64,000 nucleotides of DNA, taken from contig NZ_FOIB01000001.1 in assembly GCF_900111765.1 (NCBI RefSeq), positions 310,001-374,000 of the forward strand, read 5' to 3'. The notes under the pieces were generated by a model. The model saw nothing but the letters and a program-made list of their open reading frames with translations. It made no database searches and was not told where the DNA came from. The translations under genes and the position numbers were made by a program. The stretch is from Myxococcus fulvus. Its GTDB lineage: Bacteria; Myxococcota; Myxococcia; Myxococcales; Myxococcaceae. Within the stretch, counting starts at the first letter, position 1, and the number at the start of each line of letters is the position of its first letter. Below are positions 6,664 through 15,676 of the stretch, piece after piece.

Positions 6664-8187
6664 ATGGTCGACGTCCAAGCACCCTCGCTCACGTTGGGAC
6701 TGGTCGGCACGGGCGTCATGGGGCGAGGCATCGCCCAGCTCGCCGCGCAGGCGGGAATCACCGTCCGCCTGTTCGATGCGCGTCCCCAGGCCGCGGAGGA
6801 GGCCCGCGCATCGGTTTCATCGACGCTCGACATGCTGGTGACGAAGGGGCGCCTGTCGCCCGAGGAGGCGCGCGCGGCGACGGCCCGGCTCGAGCCTGTT
6901 CCCTACGAAGCGTCGCTGGCGGGCTGTGAGGTGGTGGTGGAGGCGATTGTCGAGGACCTCGGCGCGAAGCAGGCGCTGTTCACCCGGCTGGAAGGCATCG
7001 TCGGGCCGGGCTGTCTGCTGGCCACGAACACCTCGTCACTCTCGGTGACGGCCATCGCCTCGGTGTGCGAGCGGCCGGGCCGCGTGGGTGGCTTCCACTT
7101 CTTCAACCCGGTGCCGTTGATGAAGGTGGTGGAGGTCATCGAGGGCGCGCGCACGGAGCCCTGGGTGGGCGAGGCGCTCGTGCTGCTCGCGAGGCGACTG
7201 GGTCACCGGCCGGTGCGCGCGGCGGATACCCCGGGCTTCATCGTGAACCACGCGGGGCGCGGCTTCGGCACGGAGGCGCTGCGCATCCTCCAGGAGGGCG
7301 TGGCCTCGTTCGAGGTGATCGACCGCGTGCTGCGAGACGCGGCGGGCTTCCGGATGGGGCCGTTCGAGCTGCTGGACCTCACGGGGCTGGATGTCTCGCA
7401 CCCGGTGATGGAGTCCGTGTACGAGCAGTTCTACCAGGAGCCGCGCTTCCGTCCGTCGTACGTGCTGCGTCAGCGGCTCACGGCGGGGCTGCTCGGGCGC
7501 AAGAGCGGGCAGGGCTTCTACTCCCACGAGGGAGGACGGCCTCGCGCCGTGCCGGAGCCCGCGCTTCCGAAGGGAGAGCAGCGACCGGTGTGGGTCGCCG
7601 CCGATGAGCCCGGCTGGAGGGAGGCGCTGCTGTCCCTGGTGCGCGCGGCGGGTTGGTTCCCGGACGACGGAGAGCATCCCGCACCGGAGTCGCTGTGCCT
7701 GCTCGCGCCGTTGGGCCGGGACGCCACGACCACGGCACTGGCGCTGGAGTTGGACCCCGAGCGCACGGTGGCGGTGGACCTGTTGTTCGGTCCGGAGCGC
7801 CGGCGCACGGTGATGACGACGCCGGTGACGCGGCCCGCGTTCCTGGACTCGGCGCTCGCGCTGCTCGGGGCGGATGGAACGCCTGTGGCGCGCATCCACG
7901 ACAGCACGGGCTTCGTCGCGCAGCGGGTGCTCGCCACCGTGGTGAACATCGCGTGCGACATCGCGCAGCAGCGCATCGCGAGCCCGGAGGACATCGATGC
8001 CGCGGTGACGCTCGGGCTGGGGTATCCGCTCGGACCGCTGGCCTGGGGTGACGCGCTCGGTCCGCGACGCGTGTTGAAGGTGCTGGAGGCCATCCACGCC
8101 GCCTCCGGGGACCCGCGCTATCGCGCGAGCCCGTGGTTGTCCCGCCGAGCCCGGCTCGGTGTCTCCCTCCTCACGCCGGAGAGGTGA
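6664..8187 (+). CDS. paaH: 3-Hydroxyacyl-CoA dehydrogenase, PaaH/PaaC-like
   Basis: A 507-aa NAD enzyme oxidising 3-hydroxyacyl-CoA to 3-oxoacyl-CoA. The N-terminal Rossmann motif is GTGVMGRGIAQLAA (about 16-29), followed by NTSSLSVT, HFFNPVPLMKVVEV and TPGFIVN. Length of about 500 residues with two 3HCDH C-terminal domains (DLTGLDVSHPV in the middle and TLGLGYPLGPLAWGD near the end) is that of PaaH/PaaC, the 3-hydroxyadipyl-CoA dehydrogenase, rather than the short 280-aa form. It is tightly packed between the hydratase and thiolase genes. Confidence 0.9.
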   Translation: MVDVQAPSLTLGLVGTGVMGRGIAQLAAQAGITVRLFDARPQAAEEARASVSSTLDMLVTKGRLSPEEARAATARLEPVPYEASLAGCEVVVEAIVEDLGAKQALFTRLEGIVGPGCLLATNTSSLSVTAIASVCERPGRVGGFHFFNPVPLMKVVEVIEGARTEPWVGEALVLLARRLGHRPVRAADTPGFIVNHAGRGFGTEALRILQEGVASFEVIDRVLRDAAGFRMGPFELLDLTGLDVSHPVMESVYEQFYQEPRFRPSYVLRQRLTAGLLGRKSGQGFYSHEGGRPRAVPEPALPKGEQRPVWVAADEPGWREALLSLVRAAGWFPDDGEHPAPESLCLLAPLGRDATTTALALELDPERTVAVDLLFGPERRRTVMTTPVTRPAFLDSALALLGADGTPVARIHDSTGFVAQRVLATVVNIACDIAQQRIASPEDIDAAVTLGLGYPLGPLAWGDALGPRRVLKVLEAIHAASGDPRYRASPWLSRRARLGVSLLTPER

Positions 8188-8192
8188 TTTGC

Positions 8193-9389
8193 ATGAGCGC
8201 CTATATCTACGATGGGTTGCGCACGCCGTTCGGCCGTCACGCGGGAGCGCTGGCTCCCATCCGTCCCGATGACCTGCTCTCCGGAGTCATCCGCGCGCTG
8301 CTCACGCGCGGCCCGTTCGAGCTGGGTGACATCGAGGACGTCGTCATCGGCTGCACCAACCAGGCGGGGGAGGACAGCCGCAACGTGGCGCGCCACGCCG
8401 CGTTGCTCGCGGGGCTGCCCATCGAGGTGGGGGGTGTGACGGTGAACCGGCTGTGCGGCAGCGGTCTCGCCGCGGTGCTGGACGCGGCGCGTGCGGTCAT
8501 GACGGGGCAGGGTGAGCTCTTCGTCGCCGGGGGCGTGGAGAGCATGAGTCGCGCGCCCTTCGTGTTGCCCAAGGCCGAAGCGGCGTTCAGCCGCGACACC
8601 CAGGTGTTCGACACGACGATGGGCGCCAGGTTCCCGAACCCCCGTGTGGTGGCTCGCTTTGGTGGTGACACGATGCCGGAGACGGCGGACAACATCGCGC
8701 GCGACCTGGGCATCGGCCGCGCGGCGTCGGACCGGTTCGCGCTGGCCTCGCAGCAGAAGTTCGCGACGGCGCAGGCACGGGGCTTCTTCACCGGAGAGCT
8801 GGTCCCCGTGGAGCTGCCGGGACGCAAGGGTGCCGTCACCACGGTGACGGTCGACGAGCATCCCCGTCCGGAGACGACTCTCGACAAGTTATCCACACTC
8901 AAGCCGCTGGCGGCGGAGGGCGTCGTCACGGCGGGCAACGCCTCGGGCATCAATGACGGCGCGGCGGCGCTGCTCGTCGGCTCGATTTGTGTGGGCGAGT
9001 CCGTGGGGTGCAAGCCGCTGGCGCGCATCGTCTCGGCCGCCGTCGCGGGAGTTCCGCCGCGCACCATGGGACTCGGGCCCGTGCCGGCCGCGCGCAAGGC
9101 GCTGGAGCGGGCGCAGCTGGCGCTGTCGGACATGGACGTCATCGAAATCAACGAGGCCTTCGCGGTGCAGGTGCTCGGCTGTCTCAAGTTGCTGGAGCTG
9201 GACGAGGACGACAGTCGGGTGAACCCGAACGGCGGAGCCATCGCCGTGGGGCATCCGCTGGGAGCCTCAGGTGCGCGACTGGCCCTCACGGCCGCGCGAC
9301 AGCTCCAGGTCTCGGGTGGGCGCTACGCGCTCGTCAGCATGTGCATCGGGGTGGGGCAGGGCATCGCGGCCGTCCTCGAGCGCGTGTGA
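8193..9389 (+). CDS. paaJ: Beta-ketoadipyl-CoA-type thiolase
   Basis: A 398-aa thiolase that cleaves 3-oxoacyl-CoA with CoA. The active Cys lies in NRLCGSGL, and the C-terminal GGAIAVGHPLGASGAR and CIGVGQG carry the His and second Cys. Segments such as CTNQAGEDSRNVARHAALLAG and DEHPRPETTLDKLSTLKP match the PaaJ/PcaF group, which makes acetyl-CoA and succinyl-CoA from 3-oxoadipyl-CoA. Start MSAYIYDG at 8193 is 5 bases after the previous stop, with GGAGAGG upstream; an earlier start at 8133 would only overlap the dehydrogenase gene. Confidence 0.92.
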   Translation: MSAYIYDGLRTPFGRHAGALAPIRPDDLLSGVIRALLTRGPFELGDIEDVVIGCTNQAGEDSRNVARHAALLAGLPIEVGGVTVNRLCGSGLAAVLDAARAVMTGQGELFVAGGVESMSRAPFVLPKAEAAFSRDTQVFDTTMGARFPNPRVVARFGGDTMPETADNIARDLGIGRAASDRFALASQQKFATAQARGFFTGELVPVELPGRKGAVTTVTVDEHPRPETTLDKLSTLKPLAAEGVVTAGNASGINDGAAALLVGSICVGESVGCKPLARIVSAAVAGVPPRTMGLGPVPAARKALERAQLALSDMDVIEINEAFAVQVLGCLKLLELDEDDSRVNPNGGAIAVGHPLGASGARLALTAARQLQVSGGRYALVSMCIGVGQGIAAVLERV

Positions 9390-9421
9390 GTGGCTTCCTC
9401 TTCTGACGTTGGGAGAACCGA

Positions 9422-10840
9422 ATGCAGGTCTACGACAAGCTCTACATCCAGGGTGAGTGGGTGGCGTCGCGAGGCGGTGGGCACATCGACGTGCTCAGCG
9501 CCTCCACAGAAGAGGTGATGGGACGCGTTCCCGAGGGCACTGCGGAGGACGTGGACCGCGCGGTGCGCGCGGCGCGTGGTGCCTTCGAGGCCTGGGCCTC
9601 CCTTCCCATCCCGGAGCGGGCGGCGTTCTTGCGGAGGCTCCAGGCGGGGCTGACGGAGCGACAGGATGCGCTCGCGAGGACGATGACGGGCGAGGTGGGC
9701 ATGCCCCTGGCGCTGTCGAAGGCCATCCAGGTGGGCACGCCCATCACCGTGACGGGGACCTACGTGCAGCTCCTCCAGGAGCACGCCTTCGAGGAGCAGG
9801 TGGGCAACTCGCTGGTGGTGCGCGAGCCGGTGGGCGTCGTCGCCTGCATCACGCCGTGGAACTATCCGCTGCATCAGATTGTCGCGAAGGTGGCGCCGGC
9901 GCTGGCGGCGGGTTGCACCGTGGTGCTCAAGCCCAGCGAGGTGGCGCCGCTCAACGCGTTCATGCTCGCGGAGATCCTCCACGAGGCGGGGTTGCCTCCG
10001 GGCGTCTTCAACCTCGTGTCCGGAACAGGGCCGGTGGTGGGCGAGGCGCTCGTGCGTCACCCCGAGGTGGACATGGTGTCCTTCACGGGGTCGACGCGAG
10101 CGGGACGCCGGGTGTCGGAGCTGGCGGCGGCCACGGTGAAGCGCGTGTCGCTGGAGCTGGGGGGCAAGTCCGCGTCCATCATCCTCGCGGATGCGAACCT
10201 CAAGAACGCGGTGAAGCGGACGGTGGGCAACTGCTTCCTCAACTCGGGGCAGACGTGCACGGCGCACACGCGCATGTTGGTGCCTCGGGCGTTGCATGAG
10301 GAGGCGGCGCGCCTCGCCGCGGAGGTGGCCGCGAGCTTCACCGTGGGCGACCCGTTCCAGGGCGAGGCGAAGCTCGGTCCCGTCATCTCCGAGGCGCAGC
10401 GTGCGCGCGTGCGTGAGTACATCCAGCAGGGCCTCCGTGAAGGCGCGAAGCTCGTCGCCGGTGGCCCCGAGCAGCCCGAGGGCCTGCCGAAGGGCTACTA
10501 CGTGAAGCCCACCATCTTCGCGGGCGTGACGCCGGAGATGACCATCGCGCGGGAGGAGATCTTCGGCCCCGTGCTCGCCATCCTGCCGTACGACGACGAG
10601 GACGACGCGGTCCGCATCGCGAACAGCACCATCTACGGCCTGGCCGGAGGAGTCTGGTCGGAGGACGTGGAGCACGCGAAGCGAATCGCGCGCCGGATGC
10701 GCACCGGACAGGTGGACATCAACGGCGGGCGCTTCAACCCACTGGCTCCGTTCGGTGGGTATCGACAGTCCGGGAACGGTCGAGAGCTCGGCCGATACGG
10801 GCTGGAGGAGTTCCAGGAGCTCAAGGCGATGCAGCTCTGA
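9422..10840 (+). CDS. NAD(P)-dependent aldehyde dehydrogenase
   Basis: A 472-aa member of the aldehyde dehydrogenase superfamily, converting an aldehyde to a carboxylate. Visible are TPWNYPLHQ, the cofactor loop FTGSTRAGR, the general-base segment LELGGKSA and the nucleophile in [10 protein letters not shown], with the late [10 protein letters not shown] motif. It is fourth in the beta-oxidation operon and is followed by an alcohol dehydrogenase, so together they could oxidise a terminal alcohol to an acid before CoA activation. The exact substrate is not readable. Confidence 0.92.
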   Translation: MQVYDKLYIQGEWVASRGGGHIDVLSASTEEVMGRVPEGTAEDVDRAVRAARGAFEAWASLPIPERAAFLRRLQAGLTERQDALARTMTGEVGMPLALSKAIQVGTPITVTGTYVQLLQEHAFEEQVGNSLVVREPVGVVACITPWNYPLHQIVAKVAPALAAGCTVVLKPSEVAPLNAFMLAEILHEAGLPPGVFNLVSGTGPVVGEALVRHPEVDMVSFTGSTRAGRRVSELAAATVKRVSLELGGKSASIILADANLKNAVKRTVGNCFLNSGQTCTAHTRMLVPRALHEEAARLAAEVAASFTVGDPFQGEAKLGPVISEAQRARVREYIQQGLREGAKLVAGGPEQPEGLPKGYYVKPTIFAGVTPEMTIAREEIFGPVLAILPYDDEDDAVRIANSTIYGLAGGVWSEDVEHAKRIARRMRTGQVDINGGRFNPLAPFGGYRQSGNGRELGRYGLEEFQELKAMQL

Positions 10841-10873
10841 CGCAGTCCCCCCTCATCCGAGTCAGGAGTCCCC

Positions 10874-11968
10874 ATGAAGGCCGCGGTGTGTTTCGAGAAG
10901 GACGTGCTGACCGTCACCGACGTGAGCTTCGAGCCGCCGAAGGCGCGCGAGGTGCTCGTCCGCATGGTGGCGTGTGGTGTCTGTCACACGGACCTGTCGG
11001 TGGTGAACGGCACGGTGAAGATGAAGCTGCCCTGTGTGCTGGGGCACGAGGGCGCGGGCATCGTCGAGGAGGTCGGGGAGGAGGTCACCCATCTGCGGAA
11101 GGGGGACAAGGTCGTCCTCTCGTGGGTGGCGCAGTGTGGCGAGTGCTACTTCTGTCGCATCCAACGGCCGAACCTGTGCGAGCTCGGCGAGCGCATCAAC
11201 GCGGGCAACCGGATGCCGGACGGGAGCACCCGGCTGCGCAAGGACTCGCGCGAGCTGAACGTGTTCTCCGCGCTGGGCGCGCTGTCGGAGTACGCGGTGG
11301 TGCCGGCGCGGGCGGCGGTGAAGCTCCCCGAGGATGCGCCGCTCGACAAGGCCGCGCTGGTGGGCTGCGCGGTGACGACGGGTGTGGGGGCGGTGTTCAA
11401 CACGGCGCAGATGCCGCCAGGGGCTACGGTGGCGGTGTTCGGCACGGGCGGCGTGGGATTGAACATCATCCAGGGCGCGGTGATTGCTGGCGCCGAGCGA
11501 ATCATCGCGGTGGACGTGCACCCGAAGAAGCTGGAGTTCGCCAAGGTGTTCGGCGCGACGGACGTCATCGACGCGACGAGCGTGGACCCGGTGGTGGGCA
11601 TCCGCGAGCTGACGCGCGGGCGAGGCGCGGACTATGCGTACGAAGCAGTGGGCCGCAAGGAGACCATCGAGCAGGCCTACCAGTGCACGCGCAAGGCGGG
11701 GACGTGCGTCGTCGTCGGCGTGGGGAGCGTGAAGGAGCAGATCTCCCTCAACGTCTTCGTGCTACCGCTGTTCGAGAAGCGGCTGCTCGGCTCCTGGTTC
11801 GGCACGGCGGATGTGCACCGCGACATGCCCCGGCTGCTGGACCTCTACAAGCAGAAGAAGCTCAAGCTGGATGAGCTGGTGACGACGACCTACAAGCTGG
11901 ACCAGCTCGACCAGGCCTTCACGGACATGAAGAACGGAGTGAATGCACGGGGCGTGGTCCTGTTCTGA
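10874..11968 (+). CDS. Zinc-dependent alcohol dehydrogenase
   Basis: A 364-aa medium-chain (MDR) alcohol dehydrogenase. Catalytic-zinc ligands are in GVCHTDLS and GHEGAGIV, the structural zinc in CGECYFCRIQRPNLC, and the NAD site is GTGGVGLN. It resembles the aryl/benzyl or class III-like alcohol dehydrogenases with the long insert (INAGNRMPDGSTRL). As the last gene of the operon it would feed an aldehyde to the neighbouring dehydrogenase. A role with omega-hydroxy acids, like ChnD in cyclohexanol breakdown, is one possibility but is inference. Confidence 0.92.
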   Translation: MKAAVCFEKDVLTVTDVSFEPPKAREVLVRMVACGVCHTDLSVVNGTVKMKLPCVLGHEGAGIVEEVGEEVTHLRKGDKVVLSWVAQCGECYFCRIQRPNLCELGERINAGNRMPDGSTRLRKDSRELNVFSALGALSEYAVVPARAAVKLPEDAPLDKAALVGCAVTTGVGAVFNTAQMPPGATVAVFGTGGVGLNIIQGAVIAGAERIIAVDVHPKKLEFAKVFGATDVIDATSVDPVVGIRELTRGRGADYAYEAVGRKETIEQAYQCTRKAGTCVVVGVGSVKEQISLNVFVLPLFEKRLLGSWFGTADVHRDMPRLLDLYKQKKLKLDELVTTTYKLDQLDQAFTDMKNGVNARGVVLF

Positions 11969-12011
11969 GGAACGTGCCGCTCTCGCGAAGAGCGAGGTAG
12001 GCTCGACGGAT

Positions 12012-12659
12012 ATGCCTTCTTCCGTCGAAGCCATCCTCGCCCAGTGGGACCAGGCCGCTGAGGACTATGTCTTCCCCATGCTGGACAATGGGTACGTGTA
12101 TCCGGTGGACACCCGCCTGCATGTCTTCGCGGATGCCGAGCAGTGGGCGCTGGTCATCGAGGTCGTTGGCTACTCACCTCGTGCCTTGGCGCTGGACAAC
12201 GCGCTTCATTTCTATGGTGAGCCGTTGAACCGGCAGCCGGGGCCAGCGAACTCGGACATTTTCTATCCCGTGGAGGGAGTCCTCGTGAATGCCGACAATC
12301 CAGAGCGAGTGATGCCCGGGTTGACGGAGGTGAGCATTCGCGGGCAGACGGTCTCACTTCCTCCCCGCGAAGATCCCGAGAACATCGTCGAGCTCTACCG
12401 GAGCCTGGTGCCAGTGCACCGCGACCTGCTCTTCGCCACCGAGGACGAGCTTCGCTCCCGCCTCTCGCCGGGCCTTCCCAAGTTGCTGCAGCTCGAAGCC
12501 TGGCATCACCCGGACCTGGCGGGTGAGGAGCGGCCCAGCGGAAGCGAGACCTTCGTCCAGCTTGCTCACGTCATCGCGGCACGTGACGTTTCCTTGTATC
12601 GGCCCTCGCGGCAGCCCAATACGCACTGGAAGAACTGGCCGGATGGGGGAACGCTCTAA
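12012..12659 (+). CDS. Conserved hypothetical protein (DUF7003-like)
   Basis: A 215-aa soluble protein starting MPSSVEAILAQWDQ and containing FPMLDNGYVYPVDTRLHVF and WALVIEVVGYSPRA. I recall this pattern from a family of bacterial proteins of unknown role (probably DUF7003), often found as free-standing genes. No signal peptide, membrane segment or catalytic motif is evident. The start at 12012 is preferred because an earlier one at 11943 overlaps the alcohol dehydrogenase. It lies 43 bases after that gene but may not belong to the pathway. Confidence 0.75.
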   Translation: MPSSVEAILAQWDQAAEDYVFPMLDNGYVYPVDTRLHVFADAEQWALVIEVVGYSPRALALDNALHFYGEPLNRQPGPANSDIFYPVEGVLVNADNPERVMPGLTEVSIRGQTVSLPPREDPENIVELYRSLVPVHRDLLFATEDELRSRLSPGLPKLLQLEAWHHPDLAGEERPSGSETFVQLAHVIAARDVSLYRPSRQPNTHWKNWPDGGTL

Positions 12660-12674
12660 CGCGTCGCGAGCCAT

Positions 12675-12699
12675 CCGGGAGACGCGGTCCGTCTCCCGG
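12675..12699. terminator. Bidirectional hairpin between convergent genes
   Basis: A perfect 9-bp stem, CCGGGAGAC (12675-12683) with GTCTCCCGG (12691-12699), sits between two convergent stops at 12659 and 12713. It can end transcripts from both directions; the U tract is poor on either side. Confidence 0.5.
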
Positions 12700-12712
12700 T
12701 GACTTGCCCGCC

Positions 12713-13630
12713 TTAGAAGAACACGTGCGTGAACCGAGCGCCGATGAACTGGCTCTTCGTCACGCCCTCGGACGCGGCGACGTCCGGCTGGAACTGGAGC
12801 ATCAGCGTGGAGGCCTTCTCCAGTCGGATGCCCATCGTCAGCCGCAGCGACTGCACCGTGGTGCTCTTGGCGATCTCCAGCTCACCCGCCGACGTGTCGA
12901 TGGTGCGCTTGCCCGATGCCTCGACGATGTAGCCCGCGCCCGTGAAGAACGTGGAGGACAGGTCCATGCCCAGGTGGAAGATGCCGCCGAACGACGGCGC
13001 CTGGCTCATCACCACCTTCGAGCCACCCTCCGCGCTCGGAATCAGGAACTCGTCGTTGTCCCCCTGGAACGCCACGCTGCCCATCAGCTCCGCCGTGAAG
13101 ATCTTCTTGAAGCGCTGACCCGCGACCAGCTGCGGACGCACCACCCACCGATTCGCTCCGATGTTCACCAGCCGGTTGCTGTCATAGCTGCCCACCGGCA
13201 CCGTGACGTACGGCGTGAGCGCGAACCACGTGTGCGTGTTGTCCTCCGCGTTCTGCACCAACCCATATCCAATCGTCGGGATGTACGTCACATCCCCCAC
13301 GCCCGAGGCGCGCAGCGCCGTCTTCGGTCCCGAGGGCGACGCCGGGTTGCCCTGGAACACCGTCACGTCCACCACCGGCAGGCTCAAGTCCAGTGGCACC
13401 ACCACCAGGTCGCCGAACTTGAGCACGTACGTGGCGCGGAAGGCCGCTTGGAGTTGTGAGAAGTCACGCTCGCCGGACGCGGAGACGTGACGCAGATACA
13501 TGTTGGTGATGATGCCCCGGTGCGGGACGAAAAATCCCGCCTCGTAGTCTCGCAGGTCCGCCTGCTGGGCCTGAGCCCCGGTGGCCGAGAACAGCACTGC
13601 GAACAGGACACTGAGCAGCATGCGCTTCAT
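12713..13630 (-). CDS. Outer-membrane protein, phenol MetA-degradation family type
   Basis: The 305-aa protein has a clear Sec signal peptide (first 21 residues, ending GAQAQ) and alternating beta-strand segments ending in an aromatic residue (THVFF), as in outer-membrane beta-barrels. Segments YEAGFFVPHRG, PTIGYGL and MGIRLEKASTLMLQFQP resemble the MetA-pathway-of-phenol-degradation family often found beside aromatic or hydrocarbon catabolic genes. It is the last gene of the importer operon, 42 bases after livM, so it is probably the outer-membrane entry route for the substrate. Confidence 0.78.
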   Translation of the reverse strand: MKRMLLSVLFAVLFSATGAQAQQADLRDYEAGFFVPHRGIITNMYLRHVSASGERDFSQLQAAFRATYVLKFGDLVVVPLDLSLPVVDVTVFQGNPASPSGPKTALRASGVGDVTYIPTIGYGLVQNAEDNTHTWFALTPYVTVPVGSYDSNRLVNIGANRWVVRPQLVAGQRFKKIFTAELMGSVAFQGDNDEFLIPSAEGGSKVVMSQAPSFGGIFHLGMDLSSTFFTGAGYIVEASGKRTIDTSAGELEIAKSTTVQSLRLTMGIRLEKASTLMLQFQPDVAASEGVTKSQFIGARFTHVFF

Positions 13631-13672
13631 GGTGATTCCCTCCCTCGAGGAACATCGTCGATACGGTTTGCG

Positions 13673-14761
13673 TCAGTAACGGAATGGCCAGGCCTGGAAG
13701 TACCGGCGGACCCGCAGCCACACGCCGAAGAGCCCCAGGGGCTCGAGCACCAACACCAACACCACCACCAGCGACAGCAGCACCGTCGACTGCTGCGCGG
13801 ACGTGAGCTGATTCACGAAGGGAATCGCGCCGCCCACCGTCTCCGCCAACGGGCTCAGGAACGTGAACGCGAGCGCGCCGCTGACGGCGCCGAACACCGT
13901 GCCCACTCCGCCCAACACAATCATCGCGATGTACTGGATGGAGAGGTTCAAATCGAAGGGCGGCTCCACCGTGATGTATTGCTGCTGGAACGCGAACATC
14001 GCCCCCGCGATGCCCGCCAGGAACGACGACACGCCGAACGCCTGCAGCTTCGCCTGCGTCGTCCCCACCCCCAGCACCTCCGCCGCGAGGTCCTGGTCCC
14101 TCACCGCCATCATCGCCCTGCCACTGTCCGAGCGCTGGAGGTTCTTCGTCAGCCACACCGTGAACGCGGCGAGCCCGGCGAAGAGGAAGTACAGCTTCCG
14201 CTCGAAGCCGAAGCGCACGCCGCCCACGCTCCACGCGGTGCTCATCGACGCCGCCGCGCCTGTCTCATCGCGGAACCACCAGTACATCGGCACCGCCGTC
14301 CCGCTCAGCCCGCTCGTCACCTCCGGATACGCCAGCAACACGTGCTGCGTCAGGAACACCAGGCCCAACGTGACGATGGCCAGGTACAGCCCCTTGAGCC
14401 GCAGCGCGAACGCGCCAATCACCACGCCCACGAGCGCGGACACAGCTCCCGCCAGCGGCAACGCCAACCAGAACGGCCAGCCCAGCTTCGCGCCGAGCAC
14501 CGCCGCCGTGTACGCGCCCAGCGCGAGGAAGGCCGCGTGCCCCAGGCTCACCTGTCCCGCGAGCCCCGTGAGCACCATCAGCGACGCGGCGCCCACGATG
14601 GCCACCAGCCCCAGGTTGCCCACGGTGAGCCACCGCGTGCTCACCAGCCACGGGTAGCTCAGTCCCACGGCCAGCGTCAGCAGCAGCCCCGCCCGCTGCC
14701 ACAGGCCGGGAAAGAGCTTCAGGTCGTCCTCGTACCGAATCACCAGGGGGCGCGTTGGCAT
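13673..14761 (-). CDS. livM: Liv-type ABC transporter permease (LivM)
   Basis: A 362-aa multi-spanning membrane protein with the LivM hallmarks: GQVSLGHAAFLALGAYTAA, ALRLKGLYLAIVTLG and GGVGTVFGAVSGA. It pairs with the LivH-like permease encoded just upstream (21-base gap). Family members import branched-chain or hydrophobic amino acids, aromatic acids, amides or urea; the neighbouring CoA ligase and beta-oxidation genes suggest an organic acid here. Confidence 0.92.
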   Translation of the reverse strand: MPTRPLVIRYEDDLKLFPGLWQRAGLLLTLAVGLSYPWLVSTRWLTVGNLGLVAIVGAASLMVLTGLAGQVSLGHAAFLALGAYTAAVLGAKLGWPFWLALPLAGAVSALVGVVIGAFALRLKGLYLAIVTLGLVFLTQHVLLAYPEVTSGLSGTAVPMYWWFRDETGAAASMSTAWSVGGVRFGFERKLYFLFAGLAAFTVWLTKNLQRSDSGRAMMAVRDQDLAAEVLGVGTTQAKLQAFGVSSFLAGIAGAMFAFQQQYITVEPPFDLNLSIQYIAMIVLGGVGTVFGAVSGALAFTFLSPLAETVGGAIPFVNQLTSAQQSTVLLSLVVVLVLVLEPLGLFGVWLRVRRYFQAWPFRY

Positions 14762-14782
14762 GATGTCGTCTCGCTCGCGTCG

Positions 14783-15676
14783 TCAGACGCGGCGCACCTC
14801 GTGCTCGCCCCACAGCCCGCGCGGACGCAGGACCAGGAACAGAATCATCGCGGCGTAGGGGAAGACGGCGTGGAAGTTGTGCCCGAAGGCGCCCAGGTGT
14901 GGATTCACATACGCCTGCGACAGCACCTCCAAGAGCCCCAGCATGAACGCGGCCACCACCGCGCCCACCACCGACTCCAGCCCTCCGACGATGATGGCGG
15001 GGAACGCTCTCAACGCCACGTAGCCCAGGTTCGAATCGACCGAGCGCGGGAACATCCCCAGGAACACGCCGGCCACCGCCGCCGTCGCTCCCGCCAGGAA
15101 CCACGTGAAGCCGAGCACCCGGCCCACCGGAATCCCCAGCACCAGCGCCACCTCCTGGTTCTCGCTCGCCGCCCGCATCGCCACGCCCAGCGGCGTGCGC
15201 TGCACCAGCGCGTGCATCCCCACCAGCACCACCGTCGTCGCGCCCAGGGACACGAGTGAGGACAACAGCACGGTGGCGTTGCCCACCTGCACCTCCGCCA
15301 TCGCGTCCCACGGCGTGGGCATGCCGCGCGTGTCCGTGCCGAACGCGATGACGATGCCCGCGCGCAGCAGCAGCCCCAGGAACAGCGTCAGGATGATGGT
15401 GGTGAAGACGGGGCGCCCCACCATGCGGCGCAGCACCGTGCGCTCCAGGAGCGCGGCCAGGCCGCCGGTGAGACACGCGGACGCAGCGAGCGCCAGCCAC
15501 CAGGGCAGCACCTCGACGAGCGCCGTCATCAGGAACGCGCCCAGCGCGAGCAGTTCGCCGTGCGCGAAGTTGAAGAGCCGGGAGGCCCGATACACCACGG
15601 AGAAGCCCAGGGCGATGAGCGCGTAGCTCGCCCCGAGCGCCAGTCCGGAGATGCCGAGCTGGAGAAGCTGCGTCAT
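14783..15676 (-). CDS. livH: Liv-type ABC transporter permease (LivH)
   Basis: A 297-aa inner-membrane permease with SRLFNFAHGELLALGAFL near the N-terminus, MRAASENQEVALVLGIP and FPAIIVGGLESVVGAVV, all characteristic of LivH. The start at 15676 overlaps the stop of the acyl-CoA ligase gene by four bases (ATGA), which implies translational coupling. The reading frame runs on to 16795, but that part is an alternative frame of the ligase. Confidence 0.92.
   Translation of the reverse strand: MTQLLQLGISGLALGASYALIALGFSVVYRASRLFNFAHGELLALGAFLMTALVEVLPWWLALAASACLTGGLAALLERTVLRRMVGRPVFTTIILTLFLGLLLRAGIVIAFGTDTRGMPTPWDAMAEVQVGNATVLLSSLVSLGATTVVLVGMHALVQRTPLGVAMRAASENQEVALVLGIPVGRVLGFTWFLAGATAAVAGVFLGMFPRSVDSNLGYVALRAFPAIIVGGLESVVGAVVAAFMLGLLEVLSQAYVNPHLGAFGHNFHAVFPYAAMILFLVLRPRGLWGEHEVRRV

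Noticed and set aside
13487-15259. Long plus-strand reading frame of 590 codons opposite the Liv permeases
   Set aside because: It is rich in His, Arg and Gln and mirrors the livM/livH genes on the other strand. High GC keeps antisense frames open; it has no domain or ribosome site.
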